Assembly: GCF_004125825.1 (NCBI RefSeq) | Contig: NZ_QQWI01000003.1 | Span: forward strand, 186,001-250,000 | Source: Fusibacter sp. A1 | GTDB taxonomy: Bacteria > Bacillota > Clostridia > Peptostreptococcales > Acidaminobacteraceae | DNA length: 64,000 bases | Reading direction: 5' to 3' | Shown here: positions 1 through 7,891 of the stretch, one piece after another | How the letters are laid out: every line of letters starts with the position of its first letter | How positions within the stretch are numbered: position 1 is the stretch's first letter | Notes under the pieces: generated by a model | The model's input: only the letters and a program-made list of their open reading frames with translations | Told to the model about the DNA's origin: nothing | Databases searched by the model: none | Translations under genes and position numbers: made by a program

Positions 1-1612
1 GGTCGGACGCCAAGAACATGGTCAAGTAGCCGATTTCATCAAGCGGTGTCTCGATCTGCATTTCCTGGTCGATCATTTTGGCAAGCCTCATCGCGACGAT
101 AAACTCCGCCTCGTAGGTCACACGTATATAGTTGAGTTTAGGATGGTAGATCTTCACACCCTTTCTGATCCGGTCGATGCTCCCCTGAAGGTGAAGGCAC
201 AGTCCAAAGAAGATCCTTTCGTCAAATTTCTTGTTCAAAGCTTCAGAAGCGACGTTCAAAAGCATCGTGGTGAGCTTTAAAACAGGTTCATCGACAACCT
301 TCGAGAGTTCGTCGAGATGAACGCGGTTGGAAAGTGTACCGATATACGAATGAAAATGCTCTTCAATGTCGATGTTCAAAATCTCATTGATCGCCTCATC
401 TTCAATGCCCTGTTCCTTTAGCTTGTCCATCTTTCTTTCGATAATGTCGTAGAATATGCTATTGTCATCCGGCATGCTAAGACCGGTGGTTTCTCCTTGT
501 TCAAGTCCAAACTTATACAGGTCGTCTGTGGGATTTAACAGCTTGTCGATATCCTCACGCCTGTCTTTCAGTTGCATCAGACCACGCTTCACATGCGTAG
601 GCAAGTCGCCCTGGTTGATCAGGATGTAGATCTCGTCCTTTGTCTTAAACCTTAAAAAGGCCTTGGCGCAGGCAAGCTGCAAATCGCTTTTCATTTGTCC
701 TATATTGTTGGGGCACTCATATAAGAGCAGCGAAGCCAAACTGTTCCTGTTGATGTAGATGCTTTTCTGAAGCCTCGCAGCCTCTTCCTTTAAAAAGGCT
801 TCGATCAGATAGTAGCGTTCGACAAGTTCTCTGTCTCTTAAGGCAGGCAGCGTGATCATCATCGGAATTCGTCGCATGAAGGTTTTAAGCAGCACAGAAC
901 CTGGGTCCTCCGTGGTAGCGGCAATCAGCTGCACATCCGAGGTAATCACCGCATCTGTGTCCCCCATCCTTCTAAAGATGCCCTTATCCATAAAGGTGAA
1001 CAGCATCTCCTGACCTTGCGGAGACAACCTGTGCACCTCGTCTAAAAATAGAATCCCCGTGTCCGCACGCTTCAAAAGCCCTACCCTATCCTCGCCGGCA
1101 CCGGTAAAGGCGCCCTTTTTCACCCCGAAGATCTGAGACATCAAAAGCTGTGGATTGTCAGCATAGTCGGCGCAGTTAAATCTTATAAAGGGAGCGCTTG
1201 GCTCAAGCATCTTCGACTGCAGGGCGAACTCGTACATCAGCTCGGCGAACATCGATTTACCTACCCCGGTTTCTCCAAGCACCAGGGTATGCAGGCCCCT
1301 AGGAGGATAAAGAATCGCAGCCTTCGCCTGTTGCACGGCGGTAGAAAGACTCATCGTCGTCCCAACCAGTTTTTCAAACGCCCTGCCTGTCACAACCGAT
1401 TCCTTTGGTTCTTCCCTGCGATTTTCAGCAAGTTTAAAGTAGACAGGCTTACCTGGGATTTTTTTAACGACACCGTCCCGTGTCAACTGATTAAGATACC
1501 TGCTCACACTCGAACGGTCAAGTCCCAAGGCTTCAGATAAGCTGGTGGCTGTCAGGCCCTTTGGGTTATCACATTCTTTTAAAGCATCCAGCAGTTTGTC
1601 CCTTGTCGTCAA
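1..1612 (-). CDS. LevR-type sigma-54-dependent activator (3' part outside window)
   Basis: This gene runs off the left edge, so its C-terminus is missing. It is a transcriptional activator that opens sigma-54 promoters, usually of PTS sugar operons. The start is a TTG at 1612 behind a GGAGGTGAT ribosome binding site. Residues 1-60 form a winged helix-turn-helix. A Walker A motif GETGVGKS lies near residue 118 and is followed by an intact GAFTGA loop, the contact with sigma-54. The Walker B region reads GILFLDEVH. The part after the AAA+ module is helical and compatible with PRD domains, which PTS proteins phosphorylate in LevR and ManR. N-terminal HTH plus AAA+ plus PRD is the LevR order. No PTS genes are in the window, so its target probably lies beyond position 1. 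The family is clear; the substrate is unknown. Confidence 0.88.
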   Translation of the reverse strand, partial: MTTRDKLLDALKECDNPKGLTATSLSEALGLDRSSVSRYLNQLTRDGVVKKIPGKPVYFKLAENRREEPKESVVTGRAFEKLVGTTMSLSTAVQQAKAAILYPPRGLHTLVLGETGVGKSMFAELMYEFALQSKMLEPSAPFIRFNCADYADNPQLLMSQIFGVKKGAFTGAGEDRVGLLKRADTGILFLDEVHRLSPQGQEMLFTFMDKGIFRRMGDTDAVITSDVQLIAATTEDPGSVLLKTFMRRIPMMITLPALRDRELVERYYLIEAFLKEEAARLQKSIYINRNSLASLLLYECPNNIGQMKSDLQLACAKAFLRFKTKDEIYILINQGDLPTHVKRGLMQLKDRREDIDKLLNPTDDLYKFGLEQGETTGLSMPDDNSIFYDIIERKMDKLKEQGIEDEAINEILNIDIEEHFHSYIGTLSNRVHLDELSKVVDEPVLKLTTMLLNVASEALNKKFDERIFFGLCLHLQGSIDRIRKGVKIYHPKLNYIRVTYEAEFIVAMRLAKMIDQEMQIETPLDEIGYLTMFLASD

Positions 1613-1643
1613 ATCATCACCTCCAGGTAAATTAGTTACACTT

Positions 1644-1672
1644 AGTATAGAATAGTTTTCGCCGGTGCGCAA
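1644..1672 (-). promoter_or_regulatory. Promoter of the LevR-like gene
   Basis: On the minus strand, TTGCGC (1672-1667) and TATACT (1649-1644) are separated by 17 bases. They lie about 32 bases upstream of the TTG start. This is a housekeeping sigma-A type promoter read by eye. Confidence 0.5.
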
Positions 1673-1801
1673 CGTCAGGCGCTCAGGCGGCCGATGAAAA
1701 TCAGTCAAAAAAAAATTAAAAATTCACAGGGACAGAACTTGACAAATGTAAAAGTTAGGCGTATATTTGAACTAGATAAAGATATCAAGGGGGTGGATCA
1801 T

Positions 1802-2569
1802 TTGGCTAGGAAAGCACGGATCAAAGCGTTGTACTCTACTTATTTTGTCGAACAGCGATGCCGTCATACGCAAATATTCGAATGCGACGACGAGAAAAAG
1901 ACGTTTATCAAATGCCTAAAGAGCGCGCAGCAGCAATACGGTTTCTTACTCCTTGCCTACTGCCTGACAAACGACAGATATCAGCTGGTCCTTTATGACA
2001 ACGGCAACGACATCACAAAAATCATGCGCACCATCAATATAGAATACGCCTTAAAAGTAGACCGTAAAGATTTCAAGCTGACCGAAAGGTTCAAATCCGA
2101 AATCCTTCATACCAACGAGGAGCTTATCGAAAAAGCAAAGTCCATGCACTGCAAGGACAACTGCAATCCTTTCAACAGCTACAGCGGCTACTGCGACAAC
2201 AAAAACAAACTGATCGACGACACCATCATGATGGCGATCTTCGGCAACAACCGCGAAACCTATACGGCATTCATCAAAGACCAGCTTAGCCTGGTCGGCG
2301 ACAAGGTCCTTGGGGATCCGGTGGATATCTCATGCGAAAAAAACTGCATTAAAACACTTTCAGAGGGTAAGAGTAGGTTGGAAGAACTGTTAAACGCTTA
2401 TCATCTGGATTACGAGGAACTGCTTGCAGATAAGAAAAAACGCAACGATTTGATTGTTCACTTCCGAAAAGCATCGGTTTTATCTTTAAAAGAGATCGGC
2501 GAATTATTTGGTGGTATCAGCGAATCGGCAATCAGTAAAATTATCAAAAGGATGACATCAGACGATTAG
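1802..2569 (+). CDS. RAYT-related protein without catalytic residues, with C-terminal HTH
   Basis: The first residues (ARKARIK, then an IFE..DE segment) and the spacing match REP-associated tyrosine transposases (RAYT, Y1/IS200 fold). I place the start at TTG 1802 because a GGGGGTGG site precedes it and the product then begins like other RAYTs; an ATG at 1694 would add 36 residues. The metal-binding HUH motif, normally PNHVH or similar in the YCLMPNHVHLL context, reads YCLTNDRYQLVL here, so both histidines are gone. The helix that should carry the nucleophilic tyrosine reads KSMHCKDNC. The C-terminus (VLSLKEIGELFGGISESAIS) is a helix-turn-helix of the DnaA-C-like type seen in longer RAYT relatives. 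I infer a DNA-binding protein that no longer cuts. It is 62 bp upstream of trxB and may be cotranscribed with it. Confidence 0.75.
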   Translation: MARKARIKALYSTYFVEQRCRHTQIFECDDEKKTFIKCLKSAQQQYGFLLLAYCLTNDRYQLVLYDNGNDITKIMRTINIEYALKVDRKDFKLTERFKSEILHTNEELIEKAKSMHCKDNCNPFNSYSGYCDNKNKLIDDTIMMAIFGNNRETYTAFIKDQLSLVGDKVLGDPVDISCEKNCIKTLSEGKSRLEELLNAYHLDYEELLADKKKRNDLIVHFRKASVLSLKEIGELFGGISESAISKIIKRMTSDD

Positions 2570-2631
2570 TCTGATTCCTTTTTCAAACATGATTCAAGTA
2601 CCGTCCCTACATGGGCAATCAGGAGGAGCAA

Positions 2632-3597
2632 ATGAATTTATCTTTTGATGTATCAAGCTCGATTTTACCAAAAAATGATTTTGAAAAGGCCTATGACGTC
2701 GTCATCGTCGGCGCAGGACCAGCAGGGCTGACAGCCGCAGTCTATTCCAAACGCAAGGGACTGACAACACTTGTGGTCGGTGAAAAAATTGGCGGTCAGG
2801 TGATGGATACCACCTCGGTTGAAAACTATACGGGGTTCGACTACATCACCGGCGAAAACCTTGCACACGCCTTTAAGGACCACGTCAAATCACTTAAAGT
2901 ACCCATCAAGGAGTTCGCTAAAGTTACCACCATCCTCAGCGAAGACAGCAAACACGTCCTGACGCTTGACGACGGCAGCACGGTAGAAGCAAAAGCTGTG
3001 ATCATCGCCACAGGATCAAAACCAAGAAAACTAGGAGTACCCGGCGAAGACGAATTCTACGGCAGGGGCGTGACCTACTGCGCCATATGCGACGGTCCCC
3101 TCTTTGAAGGAAAGGACGTCATCGTGGCAGGGGGCGGCAACAGCGCCATCGAAGCGGCGATAGACCTTGCCAAAATAGCCAAAACCGTAACCGTCATCCA
3201 TAGAAGCAAACTAAGGGCCGACCAGATCGTCATCGACCAGCTTGCCAAATACGACAACGTGAAAGTGATGCTCGAAACCCAGATCGAATCGGTCTACGGC
3301 GAAAGAATGCTAGGCGGCGTGAACGTCATCGACAAAGCTACCGGTCAAAAGACACAAGTCGCAGCAAACGGCATGTTTGTCGAAATCGGTTACCTGCCGA
3401 ACAGCGACTGGTTAAAAGGCATCGTGACCCTTAATACACATGGCGAGGTCATCGTCGACGGCCACGGAGCAACCGACAAGCCTGGTATCTTCGCAGCAGG
3501 CGATATCACACAAGTGCCATTCAAGCAAGTCGTCATCGCAGCCGGTGAAGGCGCTCGTGCGGCACTATCGGCAAACGACTACATCAACCGATTATAA
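2632..3597 (+). CDS. trxB: Thioredoxin reductase (NADPH, FAD)
   Basis: This 321-residue flavoprotein passes electrons from NADPH through FAD and a redox-active dithiol to a thioredoxin-like partner in the cytosol. The ATG at 2632 follows AGGAGGAGCAA. The FAD motif GAGPAGLTAA is near residue 29. The redox pair CAIC is near residue 148, and the NAD(P)H-binding motif is GGGNSAIEAA. The C-terminal FAD motif IFAAGDI is intact, and the length is normal for bacterial TrxB. The next gene, 73 bp downstream, encodes a protein with two thioredoxin folds and is the probable electron acceptor. No thioredoxin of ordinary size is in the window. Confidence 0.95.
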   Translation: MNLSFDVSSSILPKNDFEKAYDVVIVGAGPAGLTAAVYSKRKGLTTLVVGEKIGGQVMDTTSVENYTGFDYITGENLAHAFKDHVKSLKVPIKEFAKVTTILSEDSKHVLTLDDGSTVEAKAVIIATGSKPRKLGVPGEDEFYGRGVTYCAICDGPLFEGKDVIVAGGGNSAIEAAIDLAKIAKTVTVIHRSKLRADQIVIDQLAKYDNVKVMLETQIESVYGERMLGGVNVIDKATGQKTQVAANGMFVEIGYLPNSDWLKGIVTLNTHGEVIVDGHGATDKPGIFAAGDITQVPFKQVVIAAGEGARAALSANDYINRL

Positions 3598-3670
3598 AGG
3601 CCATTTCATTAATCGCCTTTAAGCATACTACGACAACATCAACAAATGAGGATTTCCTAAGGAGGAAAAC

Positions 3671-4300
3671 ATGAGTTTATTAAATCAAGAAATTAAAGAT
3701 CAACTGAAAGACCACTTTACCGTAATCAAAAAAGAAGTGAACATGCACCTGTTCGTAAACGACTGCGATTCTTGCGATGACACAAAGAGCCTGCTCGAAG
3801 ACGTATCGGGCCTTAGCGATAAAATCAACCTGAACATCGCCGACCTAAAGTCAGAAGAAGCAGCCAAGTTCAGCATCAACCAGGCACCGGTCATCATGTT
3901 TACAGACGACAAGGGTGAAGACCTGCGAATCAGATTCAACGGTATCCCTGCAGGGCACGAGTTCAGCGCTTTCATCACAACACTTACAGAAGTGGGCGAC
4001 GGCGGCGAAGTCTTGCCTGACGAATTAATCAGCAGAGTCAACAGCGTCGAAAAACCAGTCGACATCAAAGTGTTTGTTACCCTTTCATGCCCTCACTGCT
4101 CTGGTGCTGTGGCCAAAGCCCACAAACTTGCGCTGATGAATCCAAACATCAAGGCAGAAATGATCGAATGCGGAACCTTCCCTGAGCTTGCAGACAAATA
4201 CAATGTCAGCGGAGTTCCAAAAATCGTCATCAACGAAACAAACGAATTGGTAGGAAACCAACCGATCGACATGTTCCTTGACACCATCGATAAATTATAG
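3671..4300 (+). CDS. Two-domain glutaredoxin-like protein (PDO/AhpF-N type)
   Basis: The 209-residue product contains two thioredoxin folds in tandem, the plan of protein disulfide oxidoreductase (PDO) and of the AhpF N-terminal domain. The N-terminal half carries CDSC near residue 34 and the C-terminal half carries CPHC near residue 141. The latter is followed by the cis-proline segment VSGVPK that marks thioredoxin folds. The N-terminal half has QAPVI in the equivalent place, so both halves look capable of redox chemistry. An AAGGAGGAAAAC site precedes the ATG. The position directly behind trxB suggests that it is the substrate of TrxB and hands electrons to peroxidases or protein disulfides. 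Confidence 0.85.
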   Translation: MSLLNQEIKDQLKDHFTVIKKEVNMHLFVNDCDSCDDTKSLLEDVSGLSDKINLNIADLKSEEAAKFSINQAPVIMFTDDKGEDLRIRFNGIPAGHEFSAFITTLTEVGDGGEVLPDELISRVNSVEKPVDIKVFVTLSCPHCSGAVAKAHKLALMNPNIKAEMIECGTFPELADKYNVSGVPKIVINETNELVGNQPIDMFLDTIDKL

Positions 4301-4310
4301 GCTATAAAAT

Positions 4311-4521
4311 AAAAAGCTCGAAACCATCGGTTTCGAGCTCAGACTGGAGACAAAGTCTTCAGGATGGCAGGCTGTAGAGAAAGTTCAAGTTCAAGGAAAA
4401 AGAAAACCCTGCGGGCGCAGCGTATACAGACATACGTAAGCGTGCAGGGTTTTTGAATTGACGCAGAAATTGGACTTTGTCTACGGCCTGAGCTCGAAAC
4501 CATCCGGTTTCGAGCTTTTTT
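4311..4521. repeat. Long inverted-repeat element (MITE-like, 47-bp arms)
   Basis: The left arm (4311-4357) and right arm (4473-4521) are near-perfect inverted copies. Each arm contains its own small hairpin, GCTCGAAACC/GGTTTCGAGC, and then AGACAAAGTC or its complement. The centre holds a further hairpin with CCCTGC/GCAGGG arms around a GCGTATAC-rich loop, about 4408-4448. The element sits between the convergent ends of the glutaredoxin-like gene and queT, and the outer hairpins followed by T-runs probably terminate both. No protein is encoded. It could be a miniature inverted-repeat transposable element or an elaborate double terminator. Confidence 0.7.
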
Positions 4522-4532
4522 CAGTCTACACG

Positions 4533-5045
4533 TTATTTCATCAATCCGTTGAACTGCTTGTTGTTCTTTAGTCCCATGAAAATTGCGATACCTATGATAG
4601 AAACCACCACAAACTCACCGATAGCCACAGAAACACCAATTGCGGAAAACGCCGCCCACGGTGTGTCAGGGTCCACCAAAATGATCAGCGCAGGCACATA
4701 AAGTGCGTTTAAAAGCACCGGCCAAAGCGAGGCCACAAACAGTGAAGGCAGCTTGTCGCCAAGCATCTTCCTTGTCTGCCAGATCATGAGCATCGCCACA
4801 AGCGATGCCGCAGAACCTGCAAGCGCGTCGATAATTCCAAACGGACCTACAAAATTCGCAATAAAGGTTCCTATCGTCACCGCTGGAATAAACGCCGGAT
4901 TAAAGAACGCCAGAAGCACCAGGATCTCAGACACTCTAAATTGGATCTCACCGTACGCAAGACCCGCAATACCTAAAGTAAGCACTACATAAAGGGCAGC
5001 GATAAGACCGGATACCACCAATTGCTTTGTCGTAAATTTTTTCAT
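4533..5045 (-). CDS. queT: QueT-family transporter (queuosine precursor ECF S component)
   Basis: This 170-residue membrane protein has about five hydrophobic segments and resembles the QueT family. QueT proteins are substrate-binding S components of energy-coupling-factor transporters for queuosine precursors. The ATG at 5045 follows AAAGGAG. The segment after the first membrane span, YGEIQFRVSE, is typical of the family. No EcfA or EcfT genes are nearby, which is normal for group II ECF systems that share one energizing module. A structured leader precedes it. Related S components take up other vitamins, so the substrate is inferred from family resemblance. Confidence 0.8.
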   Translation of the reverse strand: MKKFTTKQLVVSGLIAALYVVLTLGIAGLAYGEIQFRVSEILVLLAFFNPAFIPAVTIGTFIANFVGPFGIIDALAGSAASLVAMLMIWQTRKMLGDKLPSLFVASLWPVLLNALYVPALIILVDPDTPWAAFSAIGVSVAIGEFVVVSIIGIAIFMGLKNNKQFNGLMK

Positions 5046-5073
5046 AAAAAAAACTCCTTTCACACAAAAGCGC

Positions 5074-5141
5074 GCATGGAGTCTCTAAATGAAGAACAGC
5101 ATAAACCTGTCCAACATGTTTTTTAAAGTGGGTCACCATGC
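5074..5141 (-). ncRNA. Structured leader of queT, candidate riboswitch
   Basis: Between the promoter and the queT ribosome binding site, the minus strand has GCATGG (5141-5136) complementary to CCATGC (5079-5074), closing a region of about 68 bases. Immediately after the closing stem come GCGC and then the AAAGGAG site. This is a good geometry for translational control. queT genes in Bacillota are often under preQ1 riboswitches, but I could not match preQ1 class I or II consensus sequences by eye. Class III, or an unrelated fold, remains open. Confidence 0.4.
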
Positions 5142-5172
5142 AAACACTAATTATTCAATTATACTCGACAAT

Positions 5173-5200
5173 TATATCAGAAAAGTCCTACTTGTAAAGC
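5173..5200 (-). promoter_or_regulatory. Promoter of queT
   Basis: On the minus strand TTTACA is followed after 16 bases by TATAAT, about 130 bases upstream of the queT start. This implies an untranslated leader of roughly 120 bases, which holds the stem described at 5074-5141. Confidence 0.5.
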
Positions 5201-5341
5201 AAAAGTCGTCATCTTGTGATTGCCCGTGTTGTACAATCGGCAACCAAACGTTGGAAAATAGCGTGTTACATGGTTTTTTTGAGTTTAGTTTAACAAGTTT
5301 GGGGTATAAAATAACTAACAAAACTTCTAGGAGGTAATCTT

Positions 5342-5800
5342 ATGAGTATGATTTTAGAAACCAAAGGCGTTGACACAAGCAGTGCTTTAGACCCAACATA
5401 TACTTGCGACCTTACAAACGAAAGCTTCGAGATATCATGGTACAACTACCCTAAAAGAACCAAAAGCTTCGCCATCGTGTTCGACGATCCCGATGCGCCA
5501 CGAGACTTTGTCCACATGGTCGCATATAATATCCCACTAACAAGAGATTTTATGCCAAAAGGGCTCAAACACGTGCAAAAGCTTGACGACGGAACCAGCT
5601 TCGGCATCAACGACTATAACCAACTCGGTTACGACGGACCATGCCCACCAAGCGGCACCCACCACTACAGGCTGACCGTCTACGCACTAGACATGATGAC
5701 CGATTTCCCAGTCGGCCTAACCCGCGCAGAACTAAGAAGACGCATGGAAGGCCACATCGTAGACATCGGCAAAGCCACCCTCACCTACCGAAGACACTAA
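5342..5800 (+). CDS. YbhB/YbcL-type PEBP-family protein
   Basis: The 152-residue product belongs to the phosphatidylethanolamine-binding (Raf kinase inhibitor-like) family. The ligand-pocket segments are visible: VFDDPDAP near residue 47, and GPCPPSGTHHYRLTVYALD near residue 98 in place of the usual GPCPP.G.HRY. The start follows AGGAGGTAATCTT. Cytosolic bacterial members have no settled function. The gene stands alone between the queT leader and a repeat-rich gap. A short GCGC hairpin with a T-run ends it. Confidence 0.88.
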   Translation: MSMILETKGVDTSSALDPTYTCDLTNESFEISWYNYPKRTKSFAIVFDDPDAPRDFVHMVAYNIPLTRDFMPKGLKHVQKLDDGTSFGINDYNQLGYDGPCPPSGTHHYRLTVYALDMMTDFPVGLTRAELRRRMEGHIVDIGKATLTYRRH

Positions 5801-5802
5801 AA

Positions 5803-5824
5803 AAGCGCACAAGCGCTTTTTTTT
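5803..5824 (+). terminator. Terminator of the PEBP gene
   Basis: AAAAGCGC, the loop ACAA, and GCGC followed by eight T residues form a compact intrinsic terminator directly after the stop codon. Confidence 0.8.
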
Positions 5825-5836
5825 ATGCCCCTCTAC

Positions 5837-5857
5837 GGGTAGGCTTTATGTCTACCC
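5837..5857 (-). repeat. REP-like palindrome, reverse orientation
   Basis: This 21-base copy reads GGGTAGGCTTTATGTCTACC plus C. It is the reverse complement of the commonest form and has a GGGTAG/CTACCC stem. It opens the repeat-filled gap between the PEBP gene and the ABC/adaptor operon. Confidence 0.85.
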
Positions 5858-6121
5858 GCTCTACTATTTACCAAATGAAAATACGGAAAAGAGGGCTGGC
5901 ACAAGGCGCAACAACTACGCGAGGGACTTTTTCCGTAGGACTTATGAAATCTAACTCGGCTCGCCCACCATATTCTTACCACTATGCCCTTTGCTAAAAG
6001 ATTGAAAACTTGTCTCAGAGTCCTCCTATGTTTATTCTCAGCAGTTGATGATGCTTTGTTATTAGAGAGAATAATTAATCATTGGATTGAAAGTAGAAAG
6101 CAAAATCAAAGTAGCAAAGTT

Positions 6122-6167
6122 CTCAGTGTGGTTTTCAGAGGTTTATTCTCTTTAAAACCACACTGAG
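6122..6167. repeat. Palindrome family B hairpin
   Basis: CTCAGTGTGGTTTTCAGAG pairs with a downstream CTCTTTAAAACCACACTGAG. Other copies lie at 13490-13536 and 19062-19123, and partial copies lie near 6543 and 22375. It differs from the GGGTAG palindromes but travels with them. Confidence 0.75.
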
Positions 6168-6311
6168 CGCATGTATTGCAAAGCCTCACTTGCTAACTTA
6201 AGTAGCATAATTCACCCGTCTACCTTTCAACTAGCAAACATTGTGAGACGCTGCGCTTTCTGAGGGCACTGAGATACGTTCTAAATAAATACTGAAAACG
6301 GTTTTAAGGGA

Positions 6312-6386
6312 GGGTAGACATAAAGCCTACCCGTACAAGGACATAAAACTCTTTGTTTGTCGTAGGGGTAGGCTTTATGTCTACCC
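6312..6386. repeat. Inverted pair of REP-like palindromes
   Basis: A forward copy (6312-6332) and a reverse copy (6366-6386) are separated by 33 bases containing ACAAGGACATAAAACTCTTT. The same pair with the same spacer occurs at 13681-13755. This paired layout matches the BIME units known from REP systems in Proteobacteria. Confidence 0.85.
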
Positions 6387-6562
6387 GCTCTGCTATTTAC
6401 CAAATGAAAATACGGAAAAGAGGGCTGGCACAAGGCGCAGCAACTACGCGAGTCTTACGTTCCGTAGGACTAATGAAATCTGCCTCGGCTCTCCCATCAT
6501 ATTTTTATCTCTTAGCCCTTTGCTAAAAGTTTGAAAACTTGTCTCAGTGTGGTTTTCAGAGT

Positions 6563-6583
6563 GGGTAGACATAAAGCCTACCC
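6563..6583 (+). repeat. REP-like palindrome, forward orientation
   Basis: This copy of GGGTAGACATAAAGCCTACC plus C lies 16 bases past the stop of the MacB-like gene. It directly follows a half copy of palindrome family B, and the hairpin may act as the operon's 3' end. Confidence 0.85.
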
Positions 6584-6598
6584 GTACAGGATATAAAC

Positions 6599-7891
6599 TT
6601 AGCTATATGATTGTGTTAGACTGCTTCTGATTCCTACTAGAGCAAAACAAATGGCTACCCATTCAAATCCGATGCTAATGTCTTTTATCACGATAAGCAA
6701 AAGCATACTTGCAAAACCTGCAAGTACCGATCCGAACGCATCCGATTTTACAGCCTGTAAATTTGTCAACTCTTTGCCGGCACTAAAATAGCCAACCATG
6801 AGCAAGACCTGTATAACAGGCACTAATAAAGCAAAACGGTATACAAATTGCCAGTAACCCCACACTAAATTTTGCGACTCTACATTTTTACCTAGTATTT
6901 CTAAGGCCCAGTACTTAATCGAATCAAGAATCGCGTGAATACTGGTTGGATCGGCAGGGTAAAAGGTCCTGTCCAGATAGCTTGTATTTCCAATCTGCAC
7001 ATAAACGATAACCAATAGATAAAGGGTGCCACTACAAGCGATAAGAAGTCCTAAGATTTTCAAACCATGCTTAAAAAACCATGGTTTCCATTCGATAACC
7101 CTGTTCCAAAGCGACCAGTTCTCCACAAAAATAGTAAATCCCTTTAAGGCCAACCGGTAGATCATCACCACTAAGGATAATGCAAATAGAATTAGAACAC
7201 TGTTAAAGGCAACCCTTAACCTTTGTAATAGCCAGGATTTTGTAATGGAAGTATATAAAGAGTCCCTGACTTGGTACTTACTTAAAAGAGGAACAAAGAC
7301 CCTTCCTTGATAGTCGAGATTTTCACTTGTAGCAATGGCACCAGAATAAAAGACCTGCCCATCACCATATAATTCTTCTACCTCAAGCACCCAGTGATCA
7401 TTTGAAAGAAACGACTTCATAGTGCCCGCAGCATCTGCAACACCCACAATTCGCTTCGCGTTTTCACCGTATCCAACCTCTAGTCCAACAACATCCAAAT
7501 GCCCAAAAGCCTCACTAGCAAAAGAAGAACTGACCACAAGTCCCTTTTGAATCATATCATTCGTTTGTAAGACCCCTTTTAAGACTTTAAACTCCGAAGT
7601 ATCTAAATAATCCGTCACAAAAATATGATCATATTTAACAAGGTCCCGCCCCTTATAAAGCACTTGCTTCTCACTTCTTAACCAGGTAATATCAATTCCT
7701 TCAGGCACACTTGGTATCCATTCCTGAACATTGAGTTTAAAAAACCCATTGGTATCAATTTCACTATAAAGAACATCGACCACTTTTGAAGCTTCTATTT
7801 TGGTACTATAGTTTTTTGTCATTAACAGAATCAAAAGCATTACAGCAAGTAAGACTGCCCTTAATGCGCTTTTCTTATTTATCTTCAACAT
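6599..7891 (-). CDS. MacB-like membrane protein without ATPase domain
   Basis: I do not recognise a named family with certainty. The 430-residue product has one N-terminal membrane span (residues 10-28), an extracytoplasmic domain of about 180 residues, and then four to five membrane spans. Within the outer domain, VVSSSFASEAFG and a later ENAKRIVGVAD resemble the periplasmic core domain of MacB/FtsX permeases. The C-terminal spans would fit the rest of that fold. There is no nucleotide-binding domain. The ATG at 7891 overlaps the end of the adaptor gene by 17 bases, which implies translational coupling and a joint complex. It is the last gene of the operon that starts at 13410. Confidence 0.55.
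   Translation of the reverse strand: MLKINKKSALRAVLLAVMLLILLMTKNYSTKIEASKVVDVLYSEIDTNGFFKLNVQEWIPSVPEGIDITWLRSEKQVLYKGRDLVKYDHIFVTDYLDTSEFKVLKGVLQTNDMIQKGLVVSSSFASEAFGHLDVVGLEVGYGENAKRIVGVADAAGTMKSFLSNDHWVLEVEELYGDGQVFYSGAIATSENLDYQGRVFVPLLSKYQVRDSLYTSITKSWLLQRLRVAFNSVLILFALSLVVMIYRLALKGFTIFVENWSLWNRVIEWKPWFFKHGLKILGLLIACSGTLYLLVIVYVQIGNTSYLDRTFYPADPTSIHAILDSIKYWALEILGKNVESQNLVWGYWQFVYRFALLVPVIQVLLMVGYFSAGKELTNLQAVKSDAFGSVLAGFASMLLLIVIKDISIGFEWVAICFALVGIRSSLTQSYS

Larger units (their letters stand above)
5837..6598. repeat. Gene-free repeat mosaic
   Basis: No convincing gene lies in this stretch. Positions 5837-6021 and 6366-6550 are direct copies of about 185 bases. Both contain a REP-like palindrome, the string ACCAAATGAAAATACGGAAA, a GGGCTGGCACAAGGCGCA motif, and the tail GCCCTTTGCTAAAAG. 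Open frames within it change between copies and lack ribosome binding sites. The right part from 6117 recurs at 13485-13826. Confidence 0.8.

Noticed and set aside
5074..5141. preQ1 class I or II riboswitch before queT
   Set aside because: The characteristic short pseudoknot sequences of these classes could not be found; I report only a structured leader.
5641..5997. Open frame overlapping the 3' end of the PEBP gene and the repeat
   Set aside because: It is in another frame of a clear gene, runs through a terminator hairpin into repeat DNA and has no ribosome binding site.
5829..6600. Possible CRISPR array
   Set aside because: Repeats are irregularly spaced, occur in both orientations and have no uniform spacers; no cas genes are present.
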